A stretch of DNA of 50,212 nucleotides from an uncultured Prochlorococcus sp. (GCA_902609995.1 CACLUD010000003.1:1-50212), one strand, 5' to 3'. Positions 8,498-17,931 are shown, counted from the first letter of the stretch. Notes: a model not told the origin generated them from the letters alone. Numbers and translations are program-made.

Positions 8498-8825
8498 TTT
8501 GTATCCTAAATTTCTTAATAAATCTATCGCCTTTTAAAATTAAAAATTTTACTTGTATTATTATTTACCGCAATTTAAAAACAATAAATTAAAAAATATA
8601 ACTTTCATACTAACCAAAATTATATTTGTAGAAAGGTATCTTATCCCTAAATATCTTTCAGTTTTTTTAGCCACTTTTCAATATATTTATTCTGAAACAA
8701 GAGGTATTATTGGAGGATTGGATAATAATACGTCAAGATTTGTTTTTGTATTTAATTCAAAAGAAATTTTAAGCCAGAACTCAATTTAATTATGCTAGTT
8801 AAAGTCTTTGAATTCAATTCACGAC

Positions 8826-8936
8826 CTAAAGATATTGACTGAAATCTTTATTTGTTAACTGATTAATAACTTTATCCAACCATTCGGTATTGGTTTCAGT
8901 TTTTTTAATCTTGGGATTTTTCTTTCTTCTATCCAT
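8826..8936 (-). CDS. 36 aa hypothetical peptide
   Basis: Hand-translated MDRRKKNPKIKKTETNTEWLDKVINQLTNKDFSQYL. Confidence 0.35.
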   Translation of the reverse strand: MDRRKKNPKIKKTETNTEWLDKVINQLTNKDFSQYL

Positions 8937-9029
8937 AAATCTTCATCAAATAAAAATTAAATTTAATTTAGGATAACTTTATTAAAAATCAACCTTCAAA
9001 ATTTACAAGTTTACGTATAAAAGTTAATT

Positions 9030-9179
9030 TTAGTCGCAATAGAAAAGGCATTCTTTTTTAGAGGGATGCTCTTTGCACTCTTCAGCCCAATAGTCTTTGT
9101 TAAGTAAAAATGGTAATGAATCAGCCTTCAAAGTAATTGTATTTTTTGGAAGAATTTTGAAAGTGTCATTTAATGCCAT
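9030..9179 (-). CDS. 49 aa hypothetical, Cys-containing
   Basis: Internal start preferred over the 72 aa track ORF: MALNDTFKILPKNTITLKADSLPFLLNKDYWAEECKEHPSKKECLFYCD. Confidence 0.5.
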   Translation of the reverse strand: MALNDTFKILPKNTITLKADSLPFLLNKDYWAEECKEHPSKKECLFYCD

Positions 9180-9407
9180 GATTAAAAACCTCCTTCTTTT
9201 AATATTGTTGTTTGTAACCTTTCTTAGTTTGAGTAAGCTTAGCTCCAAGATAGGTTAAAAAAATTAGCCAGAATAAAATCTCCAATCCGAGGTTGCTCAT
9301 TTGATTTGCCTCCAATTATTTGATTTGATTTTAATATGATTTTTATTATTCCGATAGAGTCTTTATACTGATTAAATACTTATGTTGTTGAAGTTTATAC
9401 CTGTTTT

Positions 9408-9521
9408 TTATATCCCGTCTTGATCTTCACCGAAAGGATTGTATCTAATATCCCAAATTAAAACTACTGCAGTTGATATAATTAGTAAGGCAAAAATAAC
9501 TTGAGGTGGAGGATAATTCAT
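9408..9521 (-). CDS. 37 aa membrane peptide with acidic C-terminus
   Basis: MNYPPPQVIFALLIISTAVVLIWDIRYNPFGEDQDGI. Confidence 0.55.
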   Translation of the reverse strand: MNYPPPQVIFALLIISTAVVLIWDIRYNPFGEDQDGI

Positions 9522-9522
9522 T

Positions 9523-9642
9523 TCATCGATTTATCATATAGGTAATAAAACCAGAGAAAGTAATAAGCTTAAAGATAATAAAAAATGGAATGATTTTTTT
9601 GGCTTTTAAGCCAAAAGGTAAAAATTTATTAATTAAATTCAT
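9523..9642 (-). CDS. 39 aa membrane peptide
   Basis: MNLINKFLPFGLKAKKIIPFFIIFKLITFSGFITYMINR. Confidence 0.5.
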   Translation of the reverse strand: MNLINKFLPFGLKAKKIIPFFIIFKLITFSGFITYMINR

Positions 9643-9816
9643 TTTTTTAATAGTTATTTAAATAATGCTAACCAATTTTTAACAAGTGAAAATAAATTCA
9701 TAATCTAAGTTTTTTTATTAGATGACTTATATAAAATAAAATTGAAATAATTAATTAAAATAAAATAACCAGATTGCCTTAAGGAACTTGGGTTTATAAA
9801 ATTTATTTGAAAAATC

Positions 9817-9957
9817 TTAGATGAATCCTGGAATAATTTGACCTGTGGTTAGATAAGCTCCTACTAATGCAACGAAACCCATCATGGCAAATCTACCATT
9901 TAACTTTTCAGCTATAATTTTTTCTTTTTCAACTAATTTTGTTTCGCTGTTCTTCAT
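9817..9957 (-). CDS. hli: high light inducible protein (Hli)
   Basis: MKNSETKLVEKEKIIAEKLNGRFAMMGFVALVGAYLTTGQIIPGFI; internal start of the 9817..10035 track ORF. Confidence 0.9.
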   Translation of the reverse strand: MKNSETKLVEKEKIIAEKLNGRFAMMGFVALVGAYLTTGQIIPGFI

Positions 9958-10064
9958 TAGAACCAACCAGGAATGATTTGTCCTGTTGTTATGTAAGCAC
10001 CTACAGCTGCTACAAAACCTAACATTGCTGCCCAACCATTAAAACGTTCTGCTTCTGGTGTCAT
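9957..10064 (-). CDS. hli: high light inducible protein (Hli), minimal 35 aa
   Basis: MTPEAERFNGWAAMLGFVAAVGAYITTGQIIPGWF; stop overlaps the next hli start (TAATG). Confidence 0.9.
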   Translation of the reverse strand: MTPEAERFNGWAAMLGFVAAVGAYITTGQIIPGWF

Positions 10065-10232
10065 TTTCTTGATAAATAATTTATATTAATAAATATAACA
10101 CATATATTTATTTTTGTAAATTAATAAGCTTGCATGACCATATTCTGGATCACATTGCTACACTTCTGTTACGTTACTGTCTAAATTATTTCTAAGCGCT
10201 CTATCTCTTAAATAAGGATTTGGGCTCTGAAT

Positions 10233-10367
10233 TTAAAACTTAGACTTCTCATCAAGCTTAGTTTGAAGTTTTGCTGCCTTATGTAATAAACCTACAGCTT
10301 CTTTTCTTCCAGTCGCGATGGAAGCTTGATGCAATAAATCGGCATACTTTTTGTTTAATTTTTTCAT
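10233..10367 (-). CDS. 44 aa conserved hypothetical
   Basis: MKKLNKKYADLLHQASIATGRKEAVGLLHKAAKLQTKLDEKSKF. Confidence 0.55.
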   Translation of the reverse strand: MKKLNKKYADLLHQASIATGRKEAVGLLHKAAKLQTKLDEKSKF

Positions 10368-10887
10368 TTAATTTGTAATGTTATAAATTCAGGATTGATA
10401 AGGAACTAAAGTGTTTGTATTCAATTTAAAATTGAATAAACTTTTTCGTATGAAAGGTTGACTCTTGCAATTAGTATTCTTACTAGAAATTCTTTAGCTT
10501 GGTCAATATTAATTAATCTTATCTCTACCTGAGATATTTTTATATTAACATAAATCGACTTATAACTGTGATTTGAGTTGGTAAAGGTTATTTATAGCCA
10601 AAATTTAATAGATCTCTTAGGATTTAACGCATAGCAAAATTTTTTTTTAATTGTTATTAAATATATATATACCAATCTTTTAAATATTGAAAGAATTAGG
10701 ACAGCAGTTCAAAGAAATATAGATCAACATATACTTGATTATGTTTAATAAGCCTTTTTTATATTATTATTTTCATTTTTTTTTTTTTACTAAATTCTTA
10801 CACTTTATTATTTATAAAATAATTTTTAGCAGCTTTTTTTATTGAAATAAAATCCTCATTTGATGTAAATTTTAACTAACATTATAC

Positions 10888-10928
10888 AGAGGGTTAGCTA
10901 GTAGGGATACAGGCTAACTCTTTTTTAT
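10888..10928 (+). ncRNA. hairpin + U-tract element, copy 2 of the repeated structured element
   Basis: AGAGGGTTAGC-TAGTAGGGATACAG-GCTAACTCTTT-TTTATTT; loop first 10 nt identical to copy 1. Confidence 0.55.
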
Positions 10929-11138
10929 TTTAAAAAAAAATATTTTTAAGAAATAGAAATCTCCAAAAATGCGAATGAAGAATATCTTTTTATCTAATAT
11001 TCTTTTTTTAGATCGCTTCAAGAATTCATTTAAAAGCAGTTTAATTTTTCTAAAATTTATTTTCTTGAATATTAGAGTAAAAACTCTTTTTATTTAAGTA
11101 AATAATTGCTATTAATAAATTAAATAAAAAAAATAGTT

Positions 11139-11303
11139 ATGTCATTTACTACTTACTATATGCATTTGATTTTTTCTAGCTTTCCGTCCTTATTCAGTTC
11201 TGAATTGATACTTTATATTTTACCAGTTTTAACTGTTTCAATATTGTTCTTTAGCTTCAAAATAATGTTTTATAAAGCTCCAAAATTGAGAAGAGCTAAA
11301 TAA
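11139..11303 (+). CDS. 54 aa membrane peptide
   Basis: MSFTTYYMHLIFSSFPSLFSSELILYILPVLTVSILFFSFKIMFYKAPKLRRAK. Confidence 0.5.
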   Translation: MSFTTYYMHLIFSSFPSLFSSELILYILPVLTVSILFFSFKIMFYKAPKLRRAK

Positions 11304-11311
11304 AAACTATT

Positions 11312-11935
11312 TTGGATAATAGACTTTTCTTTCCTGCAACTGAGAGAAATAAAGATTTTATAGCAGAAGTATTATCAAGAATTCTTCTAAAAAAAGGTTA
11401 TATTTTAGAAATTGGTAGCGGTAGTGGAGAGCATGCAATTAAATTTCAAAAATGCTTCCCAGAATTAACTTGGCAATCAAGCGATCCGGAACTGGTTCAT
11501 AGAAAGAGTATTAGTTCTTGGATTGAGCATGAAGAATTAAATTTTCAAATGCCTCAACCTTTAGATATTGATGTGGAGAAAATCCCTTGGAAAATACCAT
11601 CTGAATTACTCAATTCTATTCAAGGAATAGTATCTATAAATATGATTCATATAGCATCCTGGAACTGTACAAAATCACTGTTTAACGAATCTGGCAATTT
11701 ATTAAAAAATGGACAATTTTTGATGTTATACGGGCCATTTAAAATAGGTGGTAAGCACATTAGTCAAAGCAATGAATTATTTGATATTTCCTTAAAAATG
11801 CAAAACGAATATTGGGGTGTTAGAGATTTAGGAGAAGTTAGTGAAGAAGCTAACAAAAATGATTTCATTGAAGATGAGGTTATTCGTATGCCTGCTAATA
11901 ACTTTTCGGTAATTTACAGGAAAGGGTCTTTATAA
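11312..11935 (+). CDS. DUF938 family SAM-dependent methyltransferase-like protein
   Basis: 'FPATERNKDFIAEVLSRIL...ILEIGSGSGEHAIKF' is typical of DUF938. Confidence 0.85.
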   Translation: MDNRLFFPATERNKDFIAEVLSRILLKKGYILEIGSGSGEHAIKFQKCFPELTWQSSDPELVHRKSISSWIEHEELNFQMPQPLDIDVEKIPWKIPSELLNSIQGIVSINMIHIASWNCTKSLFNESGNLLKNGQFLMLYGPFKIGGKHISQSNELFDISLKMQNEYWGVRDLGEVSEEANKNDFIEDEVIRMPANNFSVIYRKGSL

Positions 11936-12066
11936 AGGGATTATGAATAATTTTTTTCTGTATAATTTTATAAATTAAAAATTCATGAATTCAAATTACA
12001 TAATTTATTAATTTATAAATATATATAATTATTTTTTCAGCAGTTTTAATATCTTTTAAAAAGAAA

Positions 12067-12255
12067 TTATATTGATAACTGTCTGCTCCATTCTTTATGC
12101 TTTGCATCTAAGTCTGATACTTTATCTCCTAAACTTAATTGCTTTTCTAATAATTGCACTTTGGTAAGTGTTACCTCCTCAGAATAAAACTTGATTGGTT
12201 GCTTACCGTGTAGGTTGTCTCCGCTCATAACTACAAAAATAGAATCAATTTCCAA
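12067..12255 (-). CDS. conserved hypothetical
   Basis: 62 aa ORF, soluble. Confidence 0.5.
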   Translation of the reverse strand: MEIDSIFVVMSGDNLHGKQPIKFYSEEVTLTKVQLLEKQLSLGDKVSDLDAKHKEWSRQLSI

Positions 12256-12343
12256 TTATGTTTTTAAGATAAAAAAGACATAATTTCTAATTCTTTTATA
12301 TTATTTTCAGATTTGCGTAAATTAATGTGATATTAGATAAGTT

Positions 12344-13522
12344 TCAATGAGTTGTTTTAATCTTTTTTTTGTAAGAGGATTGCCAAATATATCTTCCTTC
12401 ATCGACATCTGATTTAACCGCAATACAATTACAAGCAATATTCCATAGAGCTTTATGTATTGGATCGGGATTAAAAAGATAGGCTTTATTGAATGCTTTT
12501 CTTATTGCAAGAGTAGCCCTTGTAGCCTGATAGTGAGGAATAGTTGGGCATACATGATGAACTACGTGACTTGAACCAATATTATGATGAAGAATATTAA
12601 TAATCTTCCCATAAGGCCTATCAATTGAAAGAAAGGCTCCTCTCATAAAAGAAAATTCTGAATTAGAGAGGTGTGGAACGTCTAAATCTGTATGGTGAAG
12701 CCAAGTATATATAACTAACCAACAATTAACTATTAATAAAGGTCCTAAATACATTCCAATTATTGGAAAGAATCCAATTTTGATAATAAAAATAATAAGT
12801 CCAACTATTACTGCAGCTACACCAATATCTGAAATCCAAACTTTTTTAGCCCATACAGCAGGCCACAATGTTCTAGAAAAAGGTTTTCTTGGCCAAAAAT
12901 GATTTGAAGTTCCATATTTGAGACCACCTGTACTCCCAGATAATAAGTAAGCAGGCCAACCAAAAATAAGATGGAGAACTAATTGGAGAATTCCATACTT
13001 AATTTTGCCTAATTTTCTTGAGAAAGATAGTTCCTTTTCACCTCCAACTTTTTCGCTAATTCCATTCCCATCAATAACTATGGGCACGTGAGTTTCTCCA
13101 TTAGTTATATGATTGGTGAAACGATGATGGACTGCATGTGAACGTTGCCAAGAGAAATACGGAACTAATAATAATGAATGAAGTAAATATCCAGTAATGG
13201 TTTCCAAAGTTTTATTTTTTGAGAAGGCTCCATGACCACATTCATGGGCAATTACCCAAAAACCCATAGCAGTGGTTCCTGATAAAAGTGCATAAAGGAT
13301 CCAAATCGGGATCATTCTTTGACTAAAAGGAATTGTTAATCCTATTGCGACAACAAATGCCTGAATAATGAGTGATTGGCAAAGATAGCCTAATGAAGTT
13401 ATTGTTTGAGATTTAAAGCAGTTATTTGGAATAACACTTTGAAACTCTTTCATGCTTGGAATATCACTCATTTTTATTGCAAGTGCTTGACCTTTAAGGC
13501 CAGAAAATTTAATATCGCTCAA
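12344..13522 (-). CDS. membrane fatty acid desaturase (delta-12/omega-type)
   Basis: Three His boxes: HECGHGAF, HAVHHRFTNH, HVVHHVCPTIPHY. Confidence 0.88.
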   Translation of the reverse strand: MSDIKFSGLKGQALAIKMSDIPSMKEFQSVIPNNCFKSQTITSLGYLCQSLIIQAFVVAIGLTIPFSQRMIPIWILYALLSGTTAMGFWVIAHECGHGAFSKNKTLETITGYLLHSLLLVPYFSWQRSHAVHHRFTNHITNGETHVPIVIDGNGISEKVGGEKELSFSRKLGKIKYGILQLVLHLIFGWPAYLLSGSTGGLKYGTSNHFWPRKPFSRTLWPAVWAKKVWISDIGVAAVIVGLIIFIIKIGFFPIIGMYLGPLLIVNCWLVIYTWLHHTDLDVPHLSNSEFSFMRGAFLSIDRPYGKIINILHHNIGSSHVVHHVCPTIPHYQATRATLAIRKAFNKAYLFNPDPIHKALWNIACNCIAVKSDVDEGRYIWQSSYKKKIKTTH

Positions 13523-13716
13523 ATTATTATGGGTAAGGATTTAGTTTTTAATAAATTTTAGTTTATATATTTATTATCCATCAAAGACTCTTTTTATGAA
13601 AGTAATATGTAGTTTCAAATGTTCAAATAGTATTAATTTGGGCAAGTTTTTTGAAAATTAATTAACGTTTTTAAATCTTTGTAAGTTGTAAATTGTTAGT
13701 AAATAATTAATAAAAA

Positions 13717-13848
13717 TTACTTTACGGCAATCAATAAAACTAAATATAGAAATAAAGTAGAAGTAATCGCGAAGGCAGAAAGAGGTAGGATCAAACCAGT
13801 ATTTAGCCATCTAAAAAATCTAATTTTTCTGTTAATGACTTTTACCAT
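13717..13848 (-). CDS. 43 aa small membrane protein
   Basis: MVKVINRKIRFFRWLNTGLILPLSAFAITSTLFLYLVLLIAVK. Confidence 0.5.
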   Translation of the reverse strand: MVKVINRKIRFFRWLNTGLILPLSAFAITSTLFLYLVLLIAVK

Positions 13849-13946
13849 TTTTTAAAAAGGGCTAATCTAAACTTATTGAAGAACCAAGGCTTCAACAAAT
13901 AAACTTAATAAATTTCAATAACAAAAAAATATTTAATATTTCCAAT

Positions 13947-14585
13947 TTAAAATAAGTTCATCTGATCAGTAGGCTTTTTATTAATTTCTTCCGTTATCCA
14001 TCCAGAAGATGACCATCCCAACATTATGGATGTTAACCCTTTTAATTCATGAGAATCCTTAACCTGTTCGGTCCAATTTTCTTCGTATCCATTAGGAACA
14101 ATAACTGGCATACGATAATGTAAGGGTTTCACTAAATTATTCGGTTCAGTTGTTAAAACACAGCAACTTTCTAACTCTTCTCCATCAGGTGAAGACCATT
14201 TGCTCCAAATCCCTCCTAACCAAAAAGTTTCATAATTCTCTTTCCTAATAAGATAATTTTTTTCAAAAAAACCACTTGCTGGTATTAAACATCTTTTATG
14301 TTTCCAACTTGCACTAAATAATTTTTTCTCTTCCACAGTTTCTGATCTCGCATTAAATGGTCTGGGTCTTGTTTTATCAAAAGGATCTTTAGCCCAAGGT
14401 GATATAAAACCCCATGACATAAAAGTTGTCTTAATTTTTCCTTCATTCTTAATTACAAGGACTGGATCATTAGGTCTAATTAGATTCTGTGTCTCGTATT
14501 TATTATCAAGTCCACTTGGATAGTCTTGTTTTAAAACTTTTGGTAAATTATCAAATTTAGTTTTAAGTTCAAATCTTCCGCACAT
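13947..14585 (-). CDS. SOS response-associated peptidase (SRAP/YedK/HMCES family)
   Basis: MCGRFEL start with catalytic Cys2; 'RPFNARSETVEEKKLF...KHKRCLIPASGFFE', 'HYRMPVIV'. Confidence 0.93.
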   Translation of the reverse strand: MCGRFELKTKFDNLPKVLKQDYPSGLDNKYETQNLIRPNDPVLVIKNEGKIKTTFMSWGFISPWAKDPFDKTRPRPFNARSETVEEKKLFSASWKHKRCLIPASGFFEKNYLIRKENYETFWLGGIWSKWSSPDGEELESCCVLTTEPNNLVKPLHYRMPVIVPNGYEENWTEQVKDSHELKGLTSIMLGWSSSGWITEEINKKPTDQMNLF

Positions 14586-14638
14586 ATTAAATATCAGTGT
14601 TTGGTTTTTAAATTTTATTGGAAATTTATTTGATTGAT

Positions 14639-15316
14639 TTAAAATCCTTTATATAACTTTAAATAATAAATAATTTCTGATAACTCATTAATTTTTTGAA
14701 TTTTTTCTTGGTTAAATTCATTTATTAATTTATTTAGTATCTCAATATCTTTGGAAAAAAACATTAAATTACATTCCGCTTTTAGTCCTGAGATAGATCC
14801 TGCATATGAGTCTTCTATAACCCAAGATTTCCTTGGATCTACATCTAATAATTTTAATGCTCTTAAATAGGGATCAGGAGAAGGCTTGCCATTAGAAATG
14901 AACTTATCATCTCCAAGAACCTTTGTCTTGAATAAATTTAACCAGGGATTTACAGAGCTTTTGATTTTAAAACTTTCACTACTACTACTTGTTACTAAAG
15001 CAATTGGTAATTTTGTATTTATACAAAAATTGATTAATTCTATTGCTCCCTTAAAAGGTTTTGCTTTAGTAAGTACTTTATCTACTTTTAATTTTTGAAT
15101 AATGAGTAATTCTTCTAATGGGTTTTCTTTATTTATCCATTTAAGGACTTTTTTTGCACAATCTATTCTCCTTCTTCCTTTTAACTCTAATAATTTATCG
15201 ATTGATAAAGAGTGATTATATTCTTTTGCGGTTTCACTCCAGGCATTAGCTAGTAATGGTTCTGTATCTAATAGAACACCATCTAAATCAAAAAGAATTG
15301 CTTCTGGGAATTCCAT
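14639..15316 (-). CDS. HAD-superfamily hydrolase (beta-phosphoglucomutase-like)
   Basis: 'ILFDLDGVLLDTEPL', 'PDPYLRALKLLDVDPRKSWVIEDSYAG'. Confidence 0.9.
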   Translation of the reverse strand: MEFPEAILFDLDGVLLDTEPLLANAWSETAKEYNHSLSIDKLLELKGRRRIDCAKKVLKWINKENPLEELLIIQKLKVDKVLTKAKPFKGAIELINFCINTKLPIALVTSSSSESFKIKSSVNPWLNLFKTKVLGDDKFISNGKPSPDPYLRALKLLDVDPRKSWVIEDSYAGSISGLKAECNLMFFSKDIEILNKLINEFNQEKIQKINELSEIIYYLKLYKGF

Positions 15317-15426
15317 CTTTGTTGAAATATTTTAGATAAACTCTTATTTAATATAGTCTTTTTTTATTTCGATATTTAATTACTTTTTGTCTTTCAATAA
15401 TAATATTTTAGAAATCTGGATAAGTT

Positions 15427-15558
15427 TTATAAGCCTCGAACGTATCTTTTAGGGGTTAATGATTGTTTACGTGGCTTTACTAATATTGGCAAAATAATAA
15501 CTCCAACAGTAAAAACACATATTGGAGCAACAACCATGAGTATAGATTCTAGAGACAT
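15427..15558 (-). CDS. 43 aa membrane peptide
   Basis: MSLESILMVVAPICVFTVGVIILPILVKPRKQSLTPKRYVRGL. Confidence 0.5.
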   Translation of the reverse strand: MSLESILMVVAPICVFTVGVIILPILVKPRKQSLTPKRYVRGL

Positions 15559-15751
15559 GAATTTATTTTCAAATTTATCTTACAATTAGCAGTATTTATT
15601 TTTTTAGTCATGCGTATTTATATCTAATAAGGCTATATCTTTACAACTTTTTATATTGTTAAGTAAAAGCGAAAAAAAGATTAAATATGAGAAGTTTTTT
15701 AGATTTATATCCTAAATAACACCTAGTAAATTTTAATTGAGGAATTATTTT

Positions 15752-15898
15752 ATGAATCAAGATAAAAAATGGATGTTAATGACTTACTACTGTCCAACTC
15801 ATGGGGATGTAGGAAAAGTAGAACCTTTACAAGTGACAAGGCAAGAAATTTACAGTAAATCATACGATAAGTCTAAATCTAAAAAGGAAATTAAATAA
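15752..15898 (+). CDS. 48 aa hypothetical
   Basis: MNQDKKWMLMTYYCPTHGDVGKVEPLQVTRQEIYSKSYDKSKSKKEIK. Confidence 0.5.
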   Translation: MNQDKKWMLMTYYCPTHGDVGKVEPLQVTRQEIYSKSYDKSKSKKEIK

Positions 15899-16204
15899 CC
15901 TAAATTTTCAAAAAACAGGTAAGTAAAGCTTGACAGTGCTAAGGATAAATTATTTTTTAAAAGAGTGTATCTTCAGAGACAAAAACGTCCGATATGCTTT
16001 AGTCCACCCAATTATTACTCTAGTCAAAGGAAGTGGCTAGAGAATTTTTAAGAGACTGCATTTTGGTTTACATCTATTTAAAGGGAACGTATTTGTTTAT
16101 TGCAAAGTAATTAATAATAAATTTGAAAAATTAACCTATAGAGGTTTAAGTTACCTTTGTTACTAAATTGAAGATCTTAAGTTTTACAAAACAAAAAATT
16201 AAAT

Positions 16205-17089
16205 TTATAATTTGTTTTTTGACAATTTATTAGAGTCAATTATTTCCCATGCTTCTGAAGCTGTATCAGCATATTTAAAAATTTTTAAATCTTCTTCGCT
16301 AATAAGCCCGTAATCATCAAGGAAGCCAAAATTAATTAAATTATTCCAATATTTCCTGCCAAATAAAATTATTGGGATTTCACTTTTCATTCCTGTTTGA
16401 CGAAGAGTTAATAATTCAAATAATTCGTCTAATGTCCCAAATCCTCCAGGAAAAAAAACAGCAGCAACAGAGCGCATTACAAAATGAATTTTGCGTAATG
16501 CAAAATAATTAAATTTAAAACAAAGTCCTGGAGTTATAAAAGAATTTGGGAATTGTTCATTCGGTAACTGTATGTTTAAACCAATGGACTTACAGTTTGC
16601 TTCAAAAGCGCCTCTATTAGCCGCCTCCATAATTCCTGGTCCACCTCCTGTCACTATTACATGAGAATTGCATTTATCATCTTGATTATTTATTGAAGCT
16701 AGTTTTGAAAATTCTCTTGCGGATTCATAGTAATGACTCATAGAAAGTAAATTTTTTAACTTGTTAAATTTATTTTTTAATTTAATAGATTGAGGACATT
16801 TTTCTAATAAGTTTTTTACTTCATCGATTTTGCTTTGAGCTGATGATTCTTCGATAATTTTTGCACCTCCAAAAACGATAATAGTTGAGATGATATTTTG
16901 TTCTTCTAGTACTAATTCAGGCTTAGTTATTTCTAGCAGCATTCTTACACCTCTCATTTCATCACTTCTAAGCAAATTAAGATCTTCCTGTGCAAGTTTG
17001 TAGGAATTTGAATCAAGTATTAAATTTAGATTTTTTTCTCTTTTATCAGTATTATTTAGTTTTTTGAAGTCGTTAATATTGTTAATCAT
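16205..17089 (-). CDS. LOG family protein (TIGR00730-type phosphoribohydrolase)
   Basis: 'VTGGGPGIMEAANRGA' and 'FFPGGFGTLDELFELLTLRQTG'. Confidence 0.9.
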   Translation of the reverse strand: MINNINDFKKLNNTDKREKNLNLILDSNSYKLAQEDLNLLRSDEMRGVRMLLEITKPELVLEEQNIISTIIVFGGAKIIEESSAQSKIDEVKNLLEKCPQSIKLKNKFNKLKNLLSMSHYYESAREFSKLASINNQDDKCNSHVIVTGGGPGIMEAANRGAFEANCKSIGLNIQLPNEQFPNSFITPGLCFKFNYFALRKIHFVMRSVAAVFFPGGFGTLDELFELLTLRQTGMKSEIPIILFGRKYWNNLINFGFLDDYGLISEEDLKIFKYADTASEAWEIIDSNKLSKNKL

Positions 17090-17154
17090 AGATTCAAGAA
17101 TAAATATGTTTTTATATAGAGAATTGATCTTTTTAAAAATAGTTATTTAAAAAA

Positions 17155-17191
17155 TATTAAATATTAAATATTAAATATAAAATATTAAATA
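17155..17191. repeat. 7-bp tandem repeat (ATTAAAT)n, about 5 units
   Basis: attaaatattaaatattaaatataaaatattaaatat. Confidence 0.85.
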
Positions 17192-17214
17192 TAGTTTTTC
17201 TGGTACCTATTTAC

Positions 17215-17364
17215 CTATTCATCTAAATCGCATGTCAATTCACATTGATTCAGTTCAGAAGCAGAAATTCTATCTAAAATTCTCAGCATATCAATTTCAG
17301 AAAGATCTCCATTAGAGTTCCACTTTAGAGTTGTTTTTCTTTGGAGAGAATATCTTTTATTCAT
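17215..17364 (-). CDS. 49 aa hypothetical
   Basis: MNKRYSLQRKTTLKWNSNGDLSEIDMLRILDRISASELNQCELTCDLDE, preceded by GGAGG. Confidence 0.5.
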   Translation of the reverse strand: MNKRYSLQRKTTLKWNSNGDLSEIDMLRILDRISASELNQCELTCDLDE

Positions 17365-17515
17365 TTTTATTTCCTCCCTTAAGATGAATTTCTACACATT
17401 TAGTAATACATTCTTGATGTCCATCAACAATGCTGCATTCACTAATGCATTCAAAATATGAATCTATGGTATCTTTTGCTGTTATTTGATTCGATGAAAA
17501 AAACAACTCATCCAT
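17357..17515 (-). CDS. 52 aa Cys-rich hypothetical
   Basis: MDELFFSSNQITAKDTIDSYFECISECSIVDGHQECITKCVEIHLKGGNKNE; overlaps next start by 8 nt. Confidence 0.55.
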   Translation of the reverse strand: MDELFFSSNQITAKDTIDSYFECISECSIVDGHQECITKCVEIHLKGGNKNE

Positions 17516-17697
17516 AATTTTTGTCCCTTAATGTGGAATGAGATATAGCATGAATTTAAAAAATAATTTTTCCTTTGTTAAGAAAATTAGGATAAATAAG
17601 TATTAGTTACTAGTCTTAAGTTTTGATTTTATAAAAAGGCAAAGGCTCAGTTCCTGTCTTGTTTTATTGGATCTATTAAATACTTAAAAACTTAATC

Positions 17698-17931
17698 TTA
17701 GTAATTTAAATTTTTACTTTTATTTTGATTCTTTAGTAACTTCTTTGATTTAGATTTATAACTATCTGGGTCCCAATCTTGTTGAATATCTTTAATGAAA
17801 TCAAAAATGAATTCATTAGGACATTCAAGTTCTTTGTGAAGATCATTTAATTTTTGATGTATATATTTTTTAGCGCAATAAATTAATATGTTTTTTTGAT
17901 AATTTGTAGGCTGCCATTGTTTGTTGTTCAT
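17698..17931 (-). CDS. hypothetical protein
   Basis: 77 aa ORF. Confidence 0.5.
   Translation of the reverse strand: MNNKQWQPTNYQKNILIYCAKKYIHQKLNDLHKELECPNEFIFDFIKDIQQDWDPDSYKSKSKKLLKNQNKSKNLNY

Noticed and set aside
8553-8789. 78 aa plus-strand ORF
   Set aside because: Low-complexity aromatic/Ile-rich, no recognisable motif, lies in the decayed segment; could be real but not supportable.
9817-10035. 72 aa track ORF with Cys-rich N-terminus
   Set aside because: Upstream extension is the wrong-frame translation of the overlapping second hli gene; the true start is at 9957.
15900-16200. Spacer with reading frames containing several stops (e.g. minus-strand MQSLKNSLATSFD*SNNWVD*SISDVFVSEDTLF*)
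   Set aside because: Too many stops and no family resemblance to claim a pseudogene; an ncRNA cannot be excluded.
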